From the NCBI GenBank assembly GCA_035575515.1, contig DATLXU010000017.1:1-64000 (forward strand): a stretch of DNA of 64,000 nucleotides. The letters are read 5' to 3'. The notes under the pieces are model-generated. The model ran no database searches. It was not told the origin of the DNA and saw nothing but the letters and a program-made list of their open reading frames with translations. Position numbers and translations under genes: made by a program. The DNA is from DATLXU01 sp035575515. GTDB taxonomy: Bacteria; Acidobacteriota; Blastocatellia; UBA7656. Within the stretch, counting starts at the first letter, position 1. Every line of letters begins with the position of its first letter. Positions 50,813-59,854 of this stretch are shown piece after piece.

Positions 50813-51368
50813 TTATTCATCTTCAGGAAATAAATCGTCAACGAGCATTGACCACCCCGGCACCGCATTGCCTGCGTGTGCCCGATCGCCTTTGTGAAAG
50901 ACGATCGGGTTGTCGGGATTGTCGGCGAAGTAGGCTTTGATCACATTGGGACTTAGCAGATCAACATCCCATACGCAGAGCGTACCGGCTGCGAAGTAAT
51001 CATTGCGTTTTTTGCGCCATCTCCTGTTCCGCCTGAGGGCCGTAATCACCTTCGCTTCTCACTTCAACAGCAAAAACGGGCGCGCCTTCAAGGAATTTCA
51101 TTCCCGTAGGGCGACCCGTGTACCAAGCTGCGTCGGGACTGAAAGATTCGCGGTTCGGCAGATGGACTCGGAAGCCTGCATTATCTGAAATGGCGTATCC
51201 TGACCTTGTACGGCGCTCATGCTGGCGGAGGCTGGAATAGATTTCGCCGGTTGCACGACTCGGCAAGAACCCGGTTGGTGGCATAAGTACAATCTCTCCA
51301 TTGATGATTTCGGCTTTGCCGTCTATCTGGTAGAGGTCTTCAATAGTAGCCTGAGTCCTGGTAGTCAT
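50813..51368 (-). pseudogene. Frameshifted Uma2-family endonuclease-like gene
   Basis: The ATG at 51368 (GAGG upstream) starts MTTRTQATIEDLYQIDGKAE..., the Uma2 (DUF820) opening, and continues to VFAVEVRSEGDYGPQAEQEM. The frame then stops at a run of six A on the coding strand (near 51008). The frame after it (RNDYFAAGTLCVWDV, ending at 50813) completes the family C-terminus. Five A would give AEQEMAQKRNDYFAAG, so there is one extra base. It is either a genuine pseudogene or a homopolymer sequencing error. Confidence 0.75.
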
Positions 51369-51465
51369 TGCGAAACCTCGCAAGCACATCTTAGCACAGG
51401 TGAACCCTCTCAAGAACGCGCGGATAGATTTCAAGCAACAGAGCAGCCTGACTGTGCTTCTGCGG

Positions 51466-51943
51466 TCAGGATTTCTTGCTCGCTTTTTCTATAGCTTTCA
51501 AAAGCTTCTGGCTCACTCTCTTTGCCAGGTCGCGCGTCGCTTTTCCGCTGCCGCCCGGATAACTTATCGCGTTGAGCTTCAAGGACCAAAGCATTCGCTC
51601 CTGAAGATCAGAGAGTTTGAACGTGATTCTGACAACAGGATTAACCCTGGCTCCCGGCCATCATGACATCGCCGAAAAGATGTTCGTTGTTGACAGACGA
51701 TTGCGAAACATCAACGTTGAGCGCGGCATCGGCCTCATCGCGCGATGCGACTATCCTGACGCGACCTGATTGATTGAGCCGACTGATTAGCTCTCGTCTG
51801 AACAGCTTTGCATTGTCTGATTGGCCTAGATCATCAAGGAAGACGCTACGCACATCGCGCAGGTTATCAAGGCCCGCATTCTGCGCGACGGCAAGCGCGA
51901 GCAGAAGGATTAGCTTTACGAGAGTGGCGGTTAGATTCAGCAT
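51466..51943 (-). pseudogene. Frameshifted exported protein gene
   Basis: The ATG at 51943 starts a leader MLNLTATLVKLILLLALAVAQ and reads on to DVSQSSVNNEHLFGDVMMAG, after which the frame stops at 51641. In another frame the following bases read ARVNPVVRITFKLSDLQERM, then WSLKLNAISYPGGSGK... to a TGA at 51466-51468. One G fewer in the GGG at about 51658-51660 would join the two. A CsgG-like exported family is possible (RVRIVASRDEADAAL). It is the second frameshifted gene in this kilobase. Confidence 0.65.
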
Positions 51944-51994
51944 AAGACCTTGGCCTCGCTTTTGTTCAGGAAGGTCTGCTTAACAACACCCGAA

Positions 51995-54733
51995 CTACTT
52001 TTGCGCGCTCGTGCTCTCATACGCAAGCACGTCGTGATAAGCATTGACCAGAACGCGCTTCGGTTTCTGCGGCAGCTTCACCTGAAACTCTTCCGTGCTG
52101 TTGCCATAGATGTTCACAAGCCCAAGCCGCACTAACTTGCCATCGAAATCCAGATAAACAGGCACGAGCATCTTGAATCCTTCTGACACGCCGCTCTGTG
52201 TGAGCGCGCATTTCAACATTACTTTGCCGTCGCTGTCGGGCGTGAGCGTGTACTCAAGCTTGTAGCGCGGCACGTCCGTCCCATAAACCCATTCGTTGAA
52301 GAACCAATCCATTCGCTTGTTGCCATCAAGGTCCATCTTAGGCGTCATGTGCTTTTCGACTATTTGCTTGAACCCTTCGCTCGACGCATTCTTGTGCAGG
52401 TACGTCTGAACGAAATCTTTCATCATTGCGATGAACTGCTCATCGCCTGTCTTCGGGGCCCAGAACATCGTTCGCAGCATGTGCAGGATGTAGCCGCCTT
52501 TCGGATAGACCAATCGGCCATACGCGCCGGGCGTCTTATATGTATTGAGCCGCAGGCCCATCCACAGCGGCCCCGCATCGTTCGGGGCGCGGCCAAACTG
52601 GTTTTTTTCGAGTATCGCCTTGCGATGGTTCTCCCAGAACTTAAGGTATTTTTCGGAAGTCTTCTGAGTCATCAGCAAAAACAGCGACGCTGAAAAATCG
52701 GCGAAGCCTTCCGACAGCCACTGGTCGTGATACGAAGCCCAGCCGACCATGTGGCCCCACCACTGATGCGCAACTTCGTGCGAGGCTACTTCGTCAATGA
52801 AGTCCGTCAGTCGCGAGCTGACGCGACCCAGTAACATATACCGCTGCGTCGAATCGAGGTACGCGACGATGGGCAGGTAAACGAGCGTGGGCCACGACTG
52901 GCCGAAGTTGAATTGAGGCTGCTGCGTGATGGCGATGCGACCATACGACGCTTCGCCGAAGAACTTGTTGAAGACGCGAATCGAATTCTGCGCGTCAACC
53001 ATCGTCCCTTCGAGCAGCCGCGTAGGCGACATCGCGCCGATGTCATCGCTTGCGCTGCGCAGGTAATCGGGCACTTCGGAAGTGGCATAACCTTCAATCT
53101 GATACTTCGTCGCCTCGTCCGTCACGACTTTCTTCTTGTAAAGCCCGTAGTTGAACCCCGCCACTGCAAGCGGTATCTCTGAAACCCACTGGGATGCGGC
53201 ATAGTCGCCTTCGCGCCATTCTTTGACGAGCTTGCCCACGCCTACGAGCGTGTACTTGTTCGGGACTTTAAACGTCAGGTCGAACGTCGCGCGGTCGTTG
53301 AATGCATTGACTGAAGGATACCAGCTTGTCCGCGCAAAGACGGCGAAGTTGCCGCCGCCCGCGTCTTCAACCACTTTGTTGCCCTGATACTCAATCGTTA
53401 TCTTGTACTGCTGCCCTTTCGTCATCGGCTCAGGCATCACAACGTAAAACGAGCCGTCTTCTTTCCTTGCTTCCTGAATGAAATCAATCTCGCGCTCGCC
53501 TTCGGTAACGCGAGTCACGCGCAGGTTCGGCAACAGCCCGAAGCCAATCACGCGGTCGCCGTCCATCATCGGCCTGAAAGCTATCTCTGCCGAAGCCGTC
53601 AGTTTTTCGCCGCCGTCAATCACTGTCTCTATTCGATAATGCTCCGCGTCAATTACCCGCTTGTCTTCTTCGGAACTTGCCGTGTGGTTGGTGTACTCGC
53701 TCTGGTTATGAGCCAGATACCATATCCCTTCCTTTTCGCTTCCGAGATCAATGTTAATCAGCGCGACCTCTTCGGGCGAAAGAATCCGCGGCAGCGCGCC
53801 GCGCGGGCGAACGTGAAAACGGAGATCGTTGAGGTTGCGGCCAAAGATGTAGGCGCTGAAAAAGCCCGCGCGCTTCGCGTTGTAAACGTCGGTCAATATC
53901 TCGGCCTCGATGTTTTCGGCCTCGCCTGAGATGATAGCTTCGATGAAGCTGCGCGGTCGCTCCGGGCGATAGCGCACGCGTTCCTGAAAATCGCGAAGCA
54001 CATCTTTTGCGCGCGGCTCGTCGGCTCCAGCCTGCGATTGCTTTTTTATTTCCTGATAGGTTTCATCTGTGAAGCAGAAGACCGCTTTCTCGAATGGCTC
54101 CGCAACGGAATCTTTCTCCGTGACCATTCTCAAATAATCGCGCTCGATTGCAATTGCGGGCGCTAATGCGAACTCGCCGTCGCCGACGAAGACCGCTTTC
54201 ACAACTCGATTCATCACAGGCGCGAGAAAGCTCACGTGCCCGCTGCGAAGCGTCAGAGTTCCAACGTCGCGCTTCAAAGTCAGATTGTTGACCGTGTAGG
54301 TTTCAAATATCGCGCCGTCGCGCATCGCGCGATAAGTCGGTTCGCTGTTTGCGGCGACCGCGCCCTTGGAGCCGACCTTGATCTCTTCGCGCGGCGCTTC
54401 TATCTCCAGTCGAATCTCAAGGCTTGCGCCTTTCGCGCCGTCGACGACGACTTTGCGCTCAGCGGGTTTGAATCCTTTGCTTGTGACGATGACGGTATAG
54501 CTGCCCGGCGCGAGCTTCTCTATGCGAAAGCGGCCTTCGTCGTTCGTCGTGGCGTTGCGAGTTTCGCCCGTCGCGTCGTTGCGCGCGGTCACCTGCGCGC
54601 CTGCGACGACTGCGCCCGCCGGGTCTTTGATTATTCCTGTGATCGTCCCGACACTTTGAGCGACGGCAATGGTCGAAATGGTAAAGCTGAGCGCGCAGAT
54701 GAGCGCGAGCAAGATAGAGATTTGGCGTTTCAT
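51995..54733 (-). CDS. M1-family metallopeptidase with N-terminal carboxypeptidase-regulatory domain
   Basis: 912 residues with a signal peptide. Residues ~28-115 are a carboxypeptidase-regulatory-like (Ig-type) domain: GTITGIIKDPAGAVVAGAQV. The M1 aminopeptidase core has the zinc motif H652-E-V-A-H656-QWWGH, the third ligand glutamate in WLSEGFADFSAS, and the tyrosine region around YPKGGYILHMLRTMFW. M1 enzymes remove N-terminal residues. The exported form with an extra Ig-type domain is typical of this phylum. Minus strand; the frameshifted gene lies just downstream. Confidence 0.92.
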   Translation of the reverse strand: MKRQISILLALICALSFTISTIAVAQSVGTITGIIKDPAGAVVAGAQVTARNDATGETRNATTNDEGRFRIEKLAPGSYTVIVTSKGFKPAERKVVVDGAKGASLEIRLEIEAPREEIKVGSKGAVAANSEPTYRAMRDGAIFETYTVNNLTLKRDVGTLTLRSGHVSFLAPVMNRVVKAVFVGDGEFALAPAIAIERDYLRMVTEKDSVAEPFEKAVFCFTDETYQEIKKQSQAGADEPRAKDVLRDFQERVRYRPERPRSFIEAIISGEAENIEAEILTDVYNAKRAGFFSAYIFGRNLNDLRFHVRPRGALPRILSPEEVALINIDLGSEKEGIWYLAHNQSEYTNHTASSEEDKRVIDAEHYRIETVIDGGEKLTASAEIAFRPMMDGDRVIGFGLLPNLRVTRVTEGEREIDFIQEARKEDGSFYVVMPEPMTKGQQYKITIEYQGNKVVEDAGGGNFAVFARTSWYPSVNAFNDRATFDLTFKVPNKYTLVGVGKLVKEWREGDYAASQWVSEIPLAVAGFNYGLYKKKVVTDEATKYQIEGYATSEVPDYLRSASDDIGAMSPTRLLEGTMVDAQNSIRVFNKFFGEASYGRIAITQQPQFNFGQSWPTLVYLPIVAYLDSTQRYMLLGRVSSRLTDFIDEVASHEVAHQWWGHMVGWASYHDQWLSEGFADFSASLFLLMTQKTSEKYLKFWENHRKAILEKNQFGRAPNDAGPLWMGLRLNTYKTPGAYGRLVYPKGGYILHMLRTMFWAPKTGDEQFIAMMKDFVQTYLHKNASSEGFKQIVEKHMTPKMDLDGNKRMDWFFNEWVYGTDVPRYKLEYTLTPDSDGKVMLKCALTQSGVSEGFKMLVPVYLDFDGKLVRLGLVNIYGNSTEEFQVKLPQKPKRVLVNAYHDVLAYESTSAQK

Positions 54734-54938
54734 AATAACCTCCGACGAGCTTGAGACCTGATTGGATCGTTTCGCTTGCTGTTAAAGCCGCAGAGAAAAT
54801 ATCACAGCCTTTAACAAAAAGACAACAAAGAGCGCAGCAAGTAATACTTTGATAAATTACATGCGAAAGTCGCTGACTCAACGAACCAGCGAGCGTATAA
54901 GTAAGTCATTATGCCCGACGATAAGGACAACACAACTG

Positions 54939-55220
54939 ATGCTCGAAGCCATTCTGGCCCGCGTCAACGCGATTGCCGAACAGATCAGCGTAAATACTGA
55001 AAAAATGGATGTGCTCACCAAGCAGACGACGGATCTCCAGAAAGAGATTACAGAGTCGCGTGAGAGCATACGAAGCGAGATGTCGGAGTTGCGCGAAGGG
55101 CTTGAAGAGCGGCTTGATGAAATCGAAAAGCAAACCACGCGAACGCGCATGGACATGCTGAACACCCGAAACGAATTTCGCGAGATACGCAACGAGTTGA
55201 AAGAGCACTCGCCCGCTTAA
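54939..55220 (+). CDS. Coiled-coil protein
   Basis: 93 residues from the ATG at 54939; the frame extends to 54849 (123 residues). Almost all is heptad-repeat coiled coil (TTDLQKEITESRESIRSEMS, EGLEERLDEIEKQTT). No family recognised. An alternative ATG at 54911 in another frame opens MPDDKDNTT, so the true N-terminus may have been displaced by a frameshift. Convergent with the dikinase gene, overlapping by four bases. Confidence 0.55.
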   Translation: MLEAILARVNAIAEQISVNTEKMDVLTKQTTDLQKEITESRESIRSEMSELREGLEERLDEIEKQTTRTRMDMLNTRNEFREIRNELKEHSPA

Positions 55221-57184
55221 CTTCCCTTTATGTATGGCCGCGACTGGACTATGAAAAGTTTCCCGCGCGCATAGACCCACTCAATATCCTGATCTCGCCC
55301 GCCAAAGACCTGTTTGATCTGAAGCGCCGCACGCGCAAGTCTTCTCACCATCTCATCTGTCAGCACAGCGCGAGCCGTTTCAATCTTCACCTCTTTCACG
55401 CCGCCGCGCTCGTCGAACGCAAGCATAGTGTCTTCGTCCGAGCGGGTCAGCACCTGAAGCGTGTTCGAGCGCGGGCGATAAATTACCTGCTCTGCGACGC
55501 GGCGGCCTTCGACGACTTTTATCCCAAGCCCGCGTTTCGCATTCACATAGACTGCGCCGCGATCCATCGGGTCAAACGGGTCCGTCGTTATCGCAACGCC
55601 CGCGCTGTCGGCGTTGATGCCTTCCTGAATGAGGACCGCAGGATAGACGCCGAAATGATTCATGCCGAAACTCTCGCGCGCTTCATACGCCTCGTAGTTC
55701 CAGACGGAAGCCCACACAGTCTTTATCGCTTCCATCAACTGCTCGTCTGTGCGCACATTCGGGACCGTTGTATAGAGACCCGCGCCGCTGAAGTTCGGCA
55801 GGTCTTCGGCGTTCGTCGAGCTTCGCACGAATAACCCGCGCCCCGCGTATTCACGATGGACTTTTTCAAGCACCATCATTTTGAAATCGTCATCGTGTTG
55901 GCCTTCTTGAATCCAGCGGCGAACCTCCGCCAATCGAGATTTGCGATAAGCGGGATCGTGAACGAATCGGTCTTCTTCAACTGCGGCGCTGATGCGCTCT
56001 TCGAGATTATTGCGGCGAATGAACTGCTGATAAAAATAGAACGGGATTGCGAAGCCCGGCGGCACGTTAAGCCCCGCGCGCTTTGAACTGATGATCTCAC
56101 CGAGGTTGGCCGACTTCGCGCCGAATCGAATTGCATCGCGCGCTCGTTGATCTTTCAAATCCGTAAGGCGCGCGTAATTCAAATCTGCGCGCGGCGTGAT
56201 GAGGTCCGCGCGCCTGACCCATTCGCGGTTGCGCGCTTCGACTTCGCGAGTGTCCGCGGGCGTGACGGTGTAATCATTCTCGCGCACTTCGAGCCGCACG
56301 TATTTGCCTTCGAGCTGCTTGAATAATTTGTCAGCGTTCTTGATCATCGCGTTCGGAATGCCCCACGACTTCGCGAGCATGTTGACGTGCGAGAGCGGCG
56401 AAGCAGGCTCTGTTGTGATGATGCCTGAAAGCGGCGTGAGCTGCACGGGCGCTTCGCGGAAGATGACTATCTGGTTGCGATCAATCACCGTGTCATCGGT
56501 CAGGCGATCAATGATGCGAAGCTGGCCGATGCCTGAGCCTAGATTCAACGGTTGATACGCGCTATCGCGCGAAAGCTCCGTGGCCGTGAGCGCGGGTACA
56601 CGCATCGCGAGCGAATCATCATTCAACTCGTTTGCAATTTCTTCCTGAGCTAGCGAGTTCGGCTTGAAATAGAGCGGCGCAAAAAATGTCCGGCTCAGCG
56701 CCGCGTGGGTTTGCTGGAGCAAGTCTTTCGTGAGATGGTCGCCTTCCCAGAATTCGTAAGTGAATTTGTCCGTCGCCGTCTGATACGCGATGGTGCCGAG
56801 CAGGAAGCGGCGGTTCGGGTTTATATAATTGTTTTCGTAGAAGGCGCGGCCACGCTCAAGCGAAAGGTATGTCGCATTGACGAAGTCTTTGTGGAACGCA
56901 TAAGCCTTCGAGTTGACGTAATAGACGCGGTTGTTATCGCGGCGATCAATGACGAACATAACGTGAGGCAAGGCGTAAAACCTGCCGCGATAGTAAACGC
57001 GCGCAAGCCTCTCGAAATCCTCGCGCGAGCCGATACGCTCAAGCGAGGTTAAAGCGCGGGCTTTTGCCGTCGGCTGCCAGTTTGTTTTCGATGAGGCGCG
57101 GCGCTGCTGTGTTAAAGCAGGCTCGTTTGATAATCCGGTAATCGCAAAAGTGAGGATGAGAAGAAGCAACAGGACTGCTTGCAT
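55217..57184 (-). CDS. PEP-synthase/glucan-dikinase-like protein with a signal peptide
   Basis: 655 residues. A hydrophobic leader (MQAVLLLLLILTFAITGLS) suggests export. Residues ~30-240 are unrecognised. The phosphohistidine domain has TTEPASPLSHVNMLAKSWGI with catalytic candidate H266. The ATP-grasp domain follows (~345-650) with ANLGEIISSKRAGLNVPPGF, FVRSSTNAEDLPNFSGAGLY, LIQEGINADSAGVAITTDPF and DIEWVYARGKLFIVQSRPYI. His domain before ATP domain is the glucan, water dikinase order, not that of PPDK. An ATP-using enzyme outside the cytoplasm would be odd. Divergent from the DUF4139 gene. Confidence 0.75.
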   Translation of the reverse strand: MQAVLLLLLILTFAITGLSNEPALTQQRRASSKTNWQPTAKARALTSLERIGSREDFERLARVYYRGRFYALPHVMFVIDRRDNNRVYYVNSKAYAFHKDFVNATYLSLERGRAFYENNYINPNRRFLLGTIAYQTATDKFTYEFWEGDHLTKDLLQQTHAALSRTFFAPLYFKPNSLAQEEIANELNDDSLAMRVPALTATELSRDSAYQPLNLGSGIGQLRIIDRLTDDTVIDRNQIVIFREAPVQLTPLSGIITTEPASPLSHVNMLAKSWGIPNAMIKNADKLFKQLEGKYVRLEVRENDYTVTPADTREVEARNREWVRRADLITPRADLNYARLTDLKDQRARDAIRFGAKSANLGEIISSKRAGLNVPPGFAIPFYFYQQFIRRNNLEERISAAVEEDRFVHDPAYRKSRLAEVRRWIQEGQHDDDFKMMVLEKVHREYAGRGLFVRSSTNAEDLPNFSGAGLYTTVPNVRTDEQLMEAIKTVWASVWNYEAYEARESFGMNHFGVYPAVLIQEGINADSAGVAITTDPFDPMDRGAVYVNAKRGLGIKVVEGRRVAEQVIYRPRSNTLQVLTRSDEDTMLAFDERGGVKEVKIETARAVLTDEMVRRLARAALQIKQVFGGRDQDIEWVYARGKLFIVQSRPYIKGS

Positions 57185-57498
57185 GGATTTCGTTCAATCC
57201 CTTCACCAAGTGGTCGCGCGGCTGAGAGCAATTCTAAATCGCAGCGACCAAAGATGGAAAGACTAAGACGAGTTATATTAGATCCCACTCGAAGTCGCTG
57301 CAAGACTGAGCCGAAAATCGGTTCTTACTGGCGAAGGCCACAGCTAATAGCGCAATGGTCGGGGCTTGAATTCTCTGGAACGAAATACGCGGCGCCGGTG
57401 TCCAATAAGGTCGCAACTCAACGGCGGACGCGGCTAAAAGAATTGCGTCGGTATTTTTATCTCCAGCCCGTCAAAATCAATCAGGAGAAGGATGGTTC
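57185..57498. other. Divergent intergenic region, nothing recognised
   Basis: About 310 bases between the dikinase-like gene (minus) and the DUF4139 gene (plus). No ORF with a ribosome site, heptamer tract or clear hairpin was seen. It should contain both promoters. The last bases hold the AGGAGAAGG site of the DUF4139 gene. Confidence 0.5.
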
Positions 57499-59700
57499 AT
57501 GAGATTCATTTCAATTATCACCATGCTTGTCGTCGTTTCGCCTGCGACGGGCGCGCAATCGCGAGCAACCCGCCCGCACGCTCAAACCAAACAACCTGCT
57601 GCAACTCAAACTTCAAATCAATCGCTCCCCATTCGCCGCGTGATTCTCTACAGCAACGGCATCGCTTATTTCGAGCGGTGCGCTGTTGTGTCGGGTCACG
57701 CAGAGATAAACTTGCCGTTCAAGCAATCGCAGGTTGACGATGTATTGAAGTCAATGCTCGTACTCGATCTCGGGCGCGGGCGCATCGTGACCGTCAGCTA
57801 TAACTCTTCGGCTCCGCCGTCCGCGCGCTTGAATGAGATTCCTTTCTCAATCTCTGCGGCAACTGATGGCGAAAAAGGTGAAGATGGTGACGATGAACGA
57901 TCAAATGCGAGCGGGCTTGCGGGAGTGCTTCGCCAGCTTCAAGGCGCTCGCGTCGTCGTCGCTTCCGCGAACCGAACGGCGCAGGGCGCGATTCTCACAA
58001 TCGAAGAGCGCAAGTCGCAGCTTGAAGCGAACAAGCCGCCCGTCGTTAAACAATCGCTCGTCGTAGCATCGGAAGGCGGCGAGATTTCAAGCTTCGATCT
58101 TGCGGAGATTCGATCAATAAAACTGCTCGACGAAGTCGCGCGCAACGACATAAACGATTTCGCTGACGCATCGGCTTCAGCGCGGCGGCGAGATGCCAAG
58201 ACGATTTCAATAACAACAGATGGCGCGGGCGAGCGCGAGCTGATGGTCAGCTACACCGTTGCCGCGCCGATCTGGAAGACGACCTATCGCACAGTGATTG
58301 ATGCATCGGGCAAAGCGTTCTTTCAGGGCTGGGCGATTGTTGACAACGTCGGCAATGAAGATTGGACTGACGTGCAGTTGTCGCTTGTATCGGGCACGCC
58401 CGTCTCATTCATTCAACCGATTCAGCAGCCGCTTTATCGCTATCGCCCCGTGATACCTATCCCTGAAGACCTCGCGCTTGAGCCGCAGGTTTACGAGCCG
58501 GGCACGGGCTACAATATGGGCGGCGGCGATCCCGCAATTGGTGGTAGCGTTGCTGGCGGTGTAGGCATGGGAGACGGTAGCGGCGGAGGATACGGGTCAA
58601 GCTCTGGAATAGCAAAAGGGGCGCTTCCTGCATCATCTCTTACAGGACCAACTACGAGCCTGAGCGATGCAATCAAGAGCGAAGATGTAGGAATCAAGAC
58701 TGCCGCGACGGGAAGCGAGATCGGCGACCTGTTTGAATACCGAATCGAGCAGCCCGTAACCGTCGCGCGAAATCGTTCGGCGCTGATTCCAATCCTTCAA
58801 ACCAACATGGAAGCCGAGCGCGTCTCTATCTACAACGAAGCGGCGCGCCGTGATCGCCCGATGAGCGGGCTTCGATTGAAGAATACTTCGCCGCTCACGC
58901 TCGAAGGCGGCTCGCTCACTGTCCTTGACGGCGACGCTTACGCGGGCGAGGCATTAATAGAAAGGCTCAAGCCGGGCGAAGAACGATTCATCTCGTTCGC
59001 CGTTGACCTCGCAATGCTCATCACCGCGCGCTCGAATGCTGATCGCCAGCCCGCTTTTCTTGCGCGCGTTGTGAACGGAGTCTTTCAGGCGCACTACTTT
59101 CAAACCGAGACGAAGACCTACACGATAACGAACCAGACCGATAAGCCTCGCGCGCTCTACATAGAGCATCCTATTCGTCGCGATTGGTCGCTCGCGCCCG
59201 GCATTGCAAAGCCCGTTGAAAAGACCGCAAGCGTCTATCGCTTCCGACTGGAGATCAAGCCGCGCGAGACAGTCGAGTTTCCAATCACGGAGCGGCGCGC
59301 ATTGATGGACAGCTACGCCATCTCAAACATCACGCCGAAAGAGATTGAGATGTTCGTCTCGCGCCGCTACATTGACGAAGCGACGCGCGCATCGCTTGAA
59401 AAGATTCTTGAGATAAAAAGCAAGATCGCAGCCGTTGATGCGCAGATGAAAGAAGCGGACCGCGAAGCGGCTGAGATTGCGGCGGACCAATCGCGGCTGC
59501 GCGAGAACATCAAAGCACTGAGCGAAAAGAGCGAGGCGCGGCAACTAATCAGCCTCTACATCACAAAAGCGCAGGAGCAAGAAACACGACTTGAGCAACT
59601 TGCAATTGAGCGGAGACAATCTTCAAATGAGCGCGCTCGATTTCAAACGGAACTCGATGAGGCGATTCGCGCGCTCACGCTCGATAGAAAGCTGGAGTGA
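57499..59700 (+). CDS. Exported DUF4139 protein
   Basis: 733 residues with signal peptide MRFISIITMLVVVSPATGAQ. The DUF4139-type opening (RRVILYSNGIAYFERCAVVS; then INLPFKQSQVDDVLKSMLVL) is followed by beta-rich domains and a characteristic WKTTYRTVIDASGKAFFQGW. A Gly/Ser-rich linker around residues 330-365 separates two halves, and a C-terminal coiled coil (~620-720) ends the protein. Relatives include mucoidy-inhibitor-like proteins, but no biochemical function is established. Intact, with AGGAGAAGG before the ATG. Confidence 0.8.
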   Translation: MRFISIITMLVVVSPATGAQSRATRPHAQTKQPAATQTSNQSLPIRRVILYSNGIAYFERCAVVSGHAEINLPFKQSQVDDVLKSMLVLDLGRGRIVTVSYNSSAPPSARLNEIPFSISAATDGEKGEDGDDERSNASGLAGVLRQLQGARVVVASANRTAQGAILTIEERKSQLEANKPPVVKQSLVVASEGGEISSFDLAEIRSIKLLDEVARNDINDFADASASARRRDAKTISITTDGAGERELMVSYTVAAPIWKTTYRTVIDASGKAFFQGWAIVDNVGNEDWTDVQLSLVSGTPVSFIQPIQQPLYRYRPVIPIPEDLALEPQVYEPGTGYNMGGGDPAIGGSVAGGVGMGDGSGGGYGSSSGIAKGALPASSLTGPTTSLSDAIKSEDVGIKTAATGSEIGDLFEYRIEQPVTVARNRSALIPILQTNMEAERVSIYNEAARRDRPMSGLRLKNTSPLTLEGGSLTVLDGDAYAGEALIERLKPGEERFISFAVDLAMLITARSNADRQPAFLARVVNGVFQAHYFQTETKTYTITNQTDKPRALYIEHPIRRDWSLAPGIAKPVEKTASVYRFRLEIKPRETVEFPITERRALMDSYAISNITPKEIEMFVSRRYIDEATRASLEKILEIKSKIAAVDAQMKEADREAAEIAADQSRLRENIKALSEKSEARQLISLYITKAQEQETRLEQLAIERRQSSNERARFQTELDEAIRALTLDRKLE

Positions 59701-59782
59701 TATAGCGGTTTACAGTGAGTGGACGAGATTCGCAGAGGACTCACCGCAGACTCAAACAAAATCCGCTCCGGCAAGCGAAGAC

Positions 59783-59854
59783 AAAAGGCAAAGGGCAAAA
59801 GGCAAAATGGAATATCCATCGTGTTGACTCTTTCACCCTTGCTTTTTGCATTTT
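59783..59854. repeat. Inverted-repeat element, AAAAGGC heptamer type
   Basis: Four 7-mers (AAAAGGC, AAAGGGC, AAAAGGC, AAAATGG; 59783-59810), then a loop and a complementary arm CCCTTGCTTTTTGCATTTT (59836-59854). The right arm touches the stop codon of the haloperoxidase gene at 59855. It lies between the convergent DUF4139 and haloperoxidase genes. Confidence 0.85.

Noticed and set aside
54911..54998. Separate small gene starting MPDDKDNTT
   Set aside because: It runs out after 28 residues; more likely the displaced start of the coiled-coil gene in another frame.
7106..59854. Heptamer tracts considered as CRISPR arrays
   Set aside because: Units are 7-9 bp and directly adjacent without spacers, and there are no cas genes.
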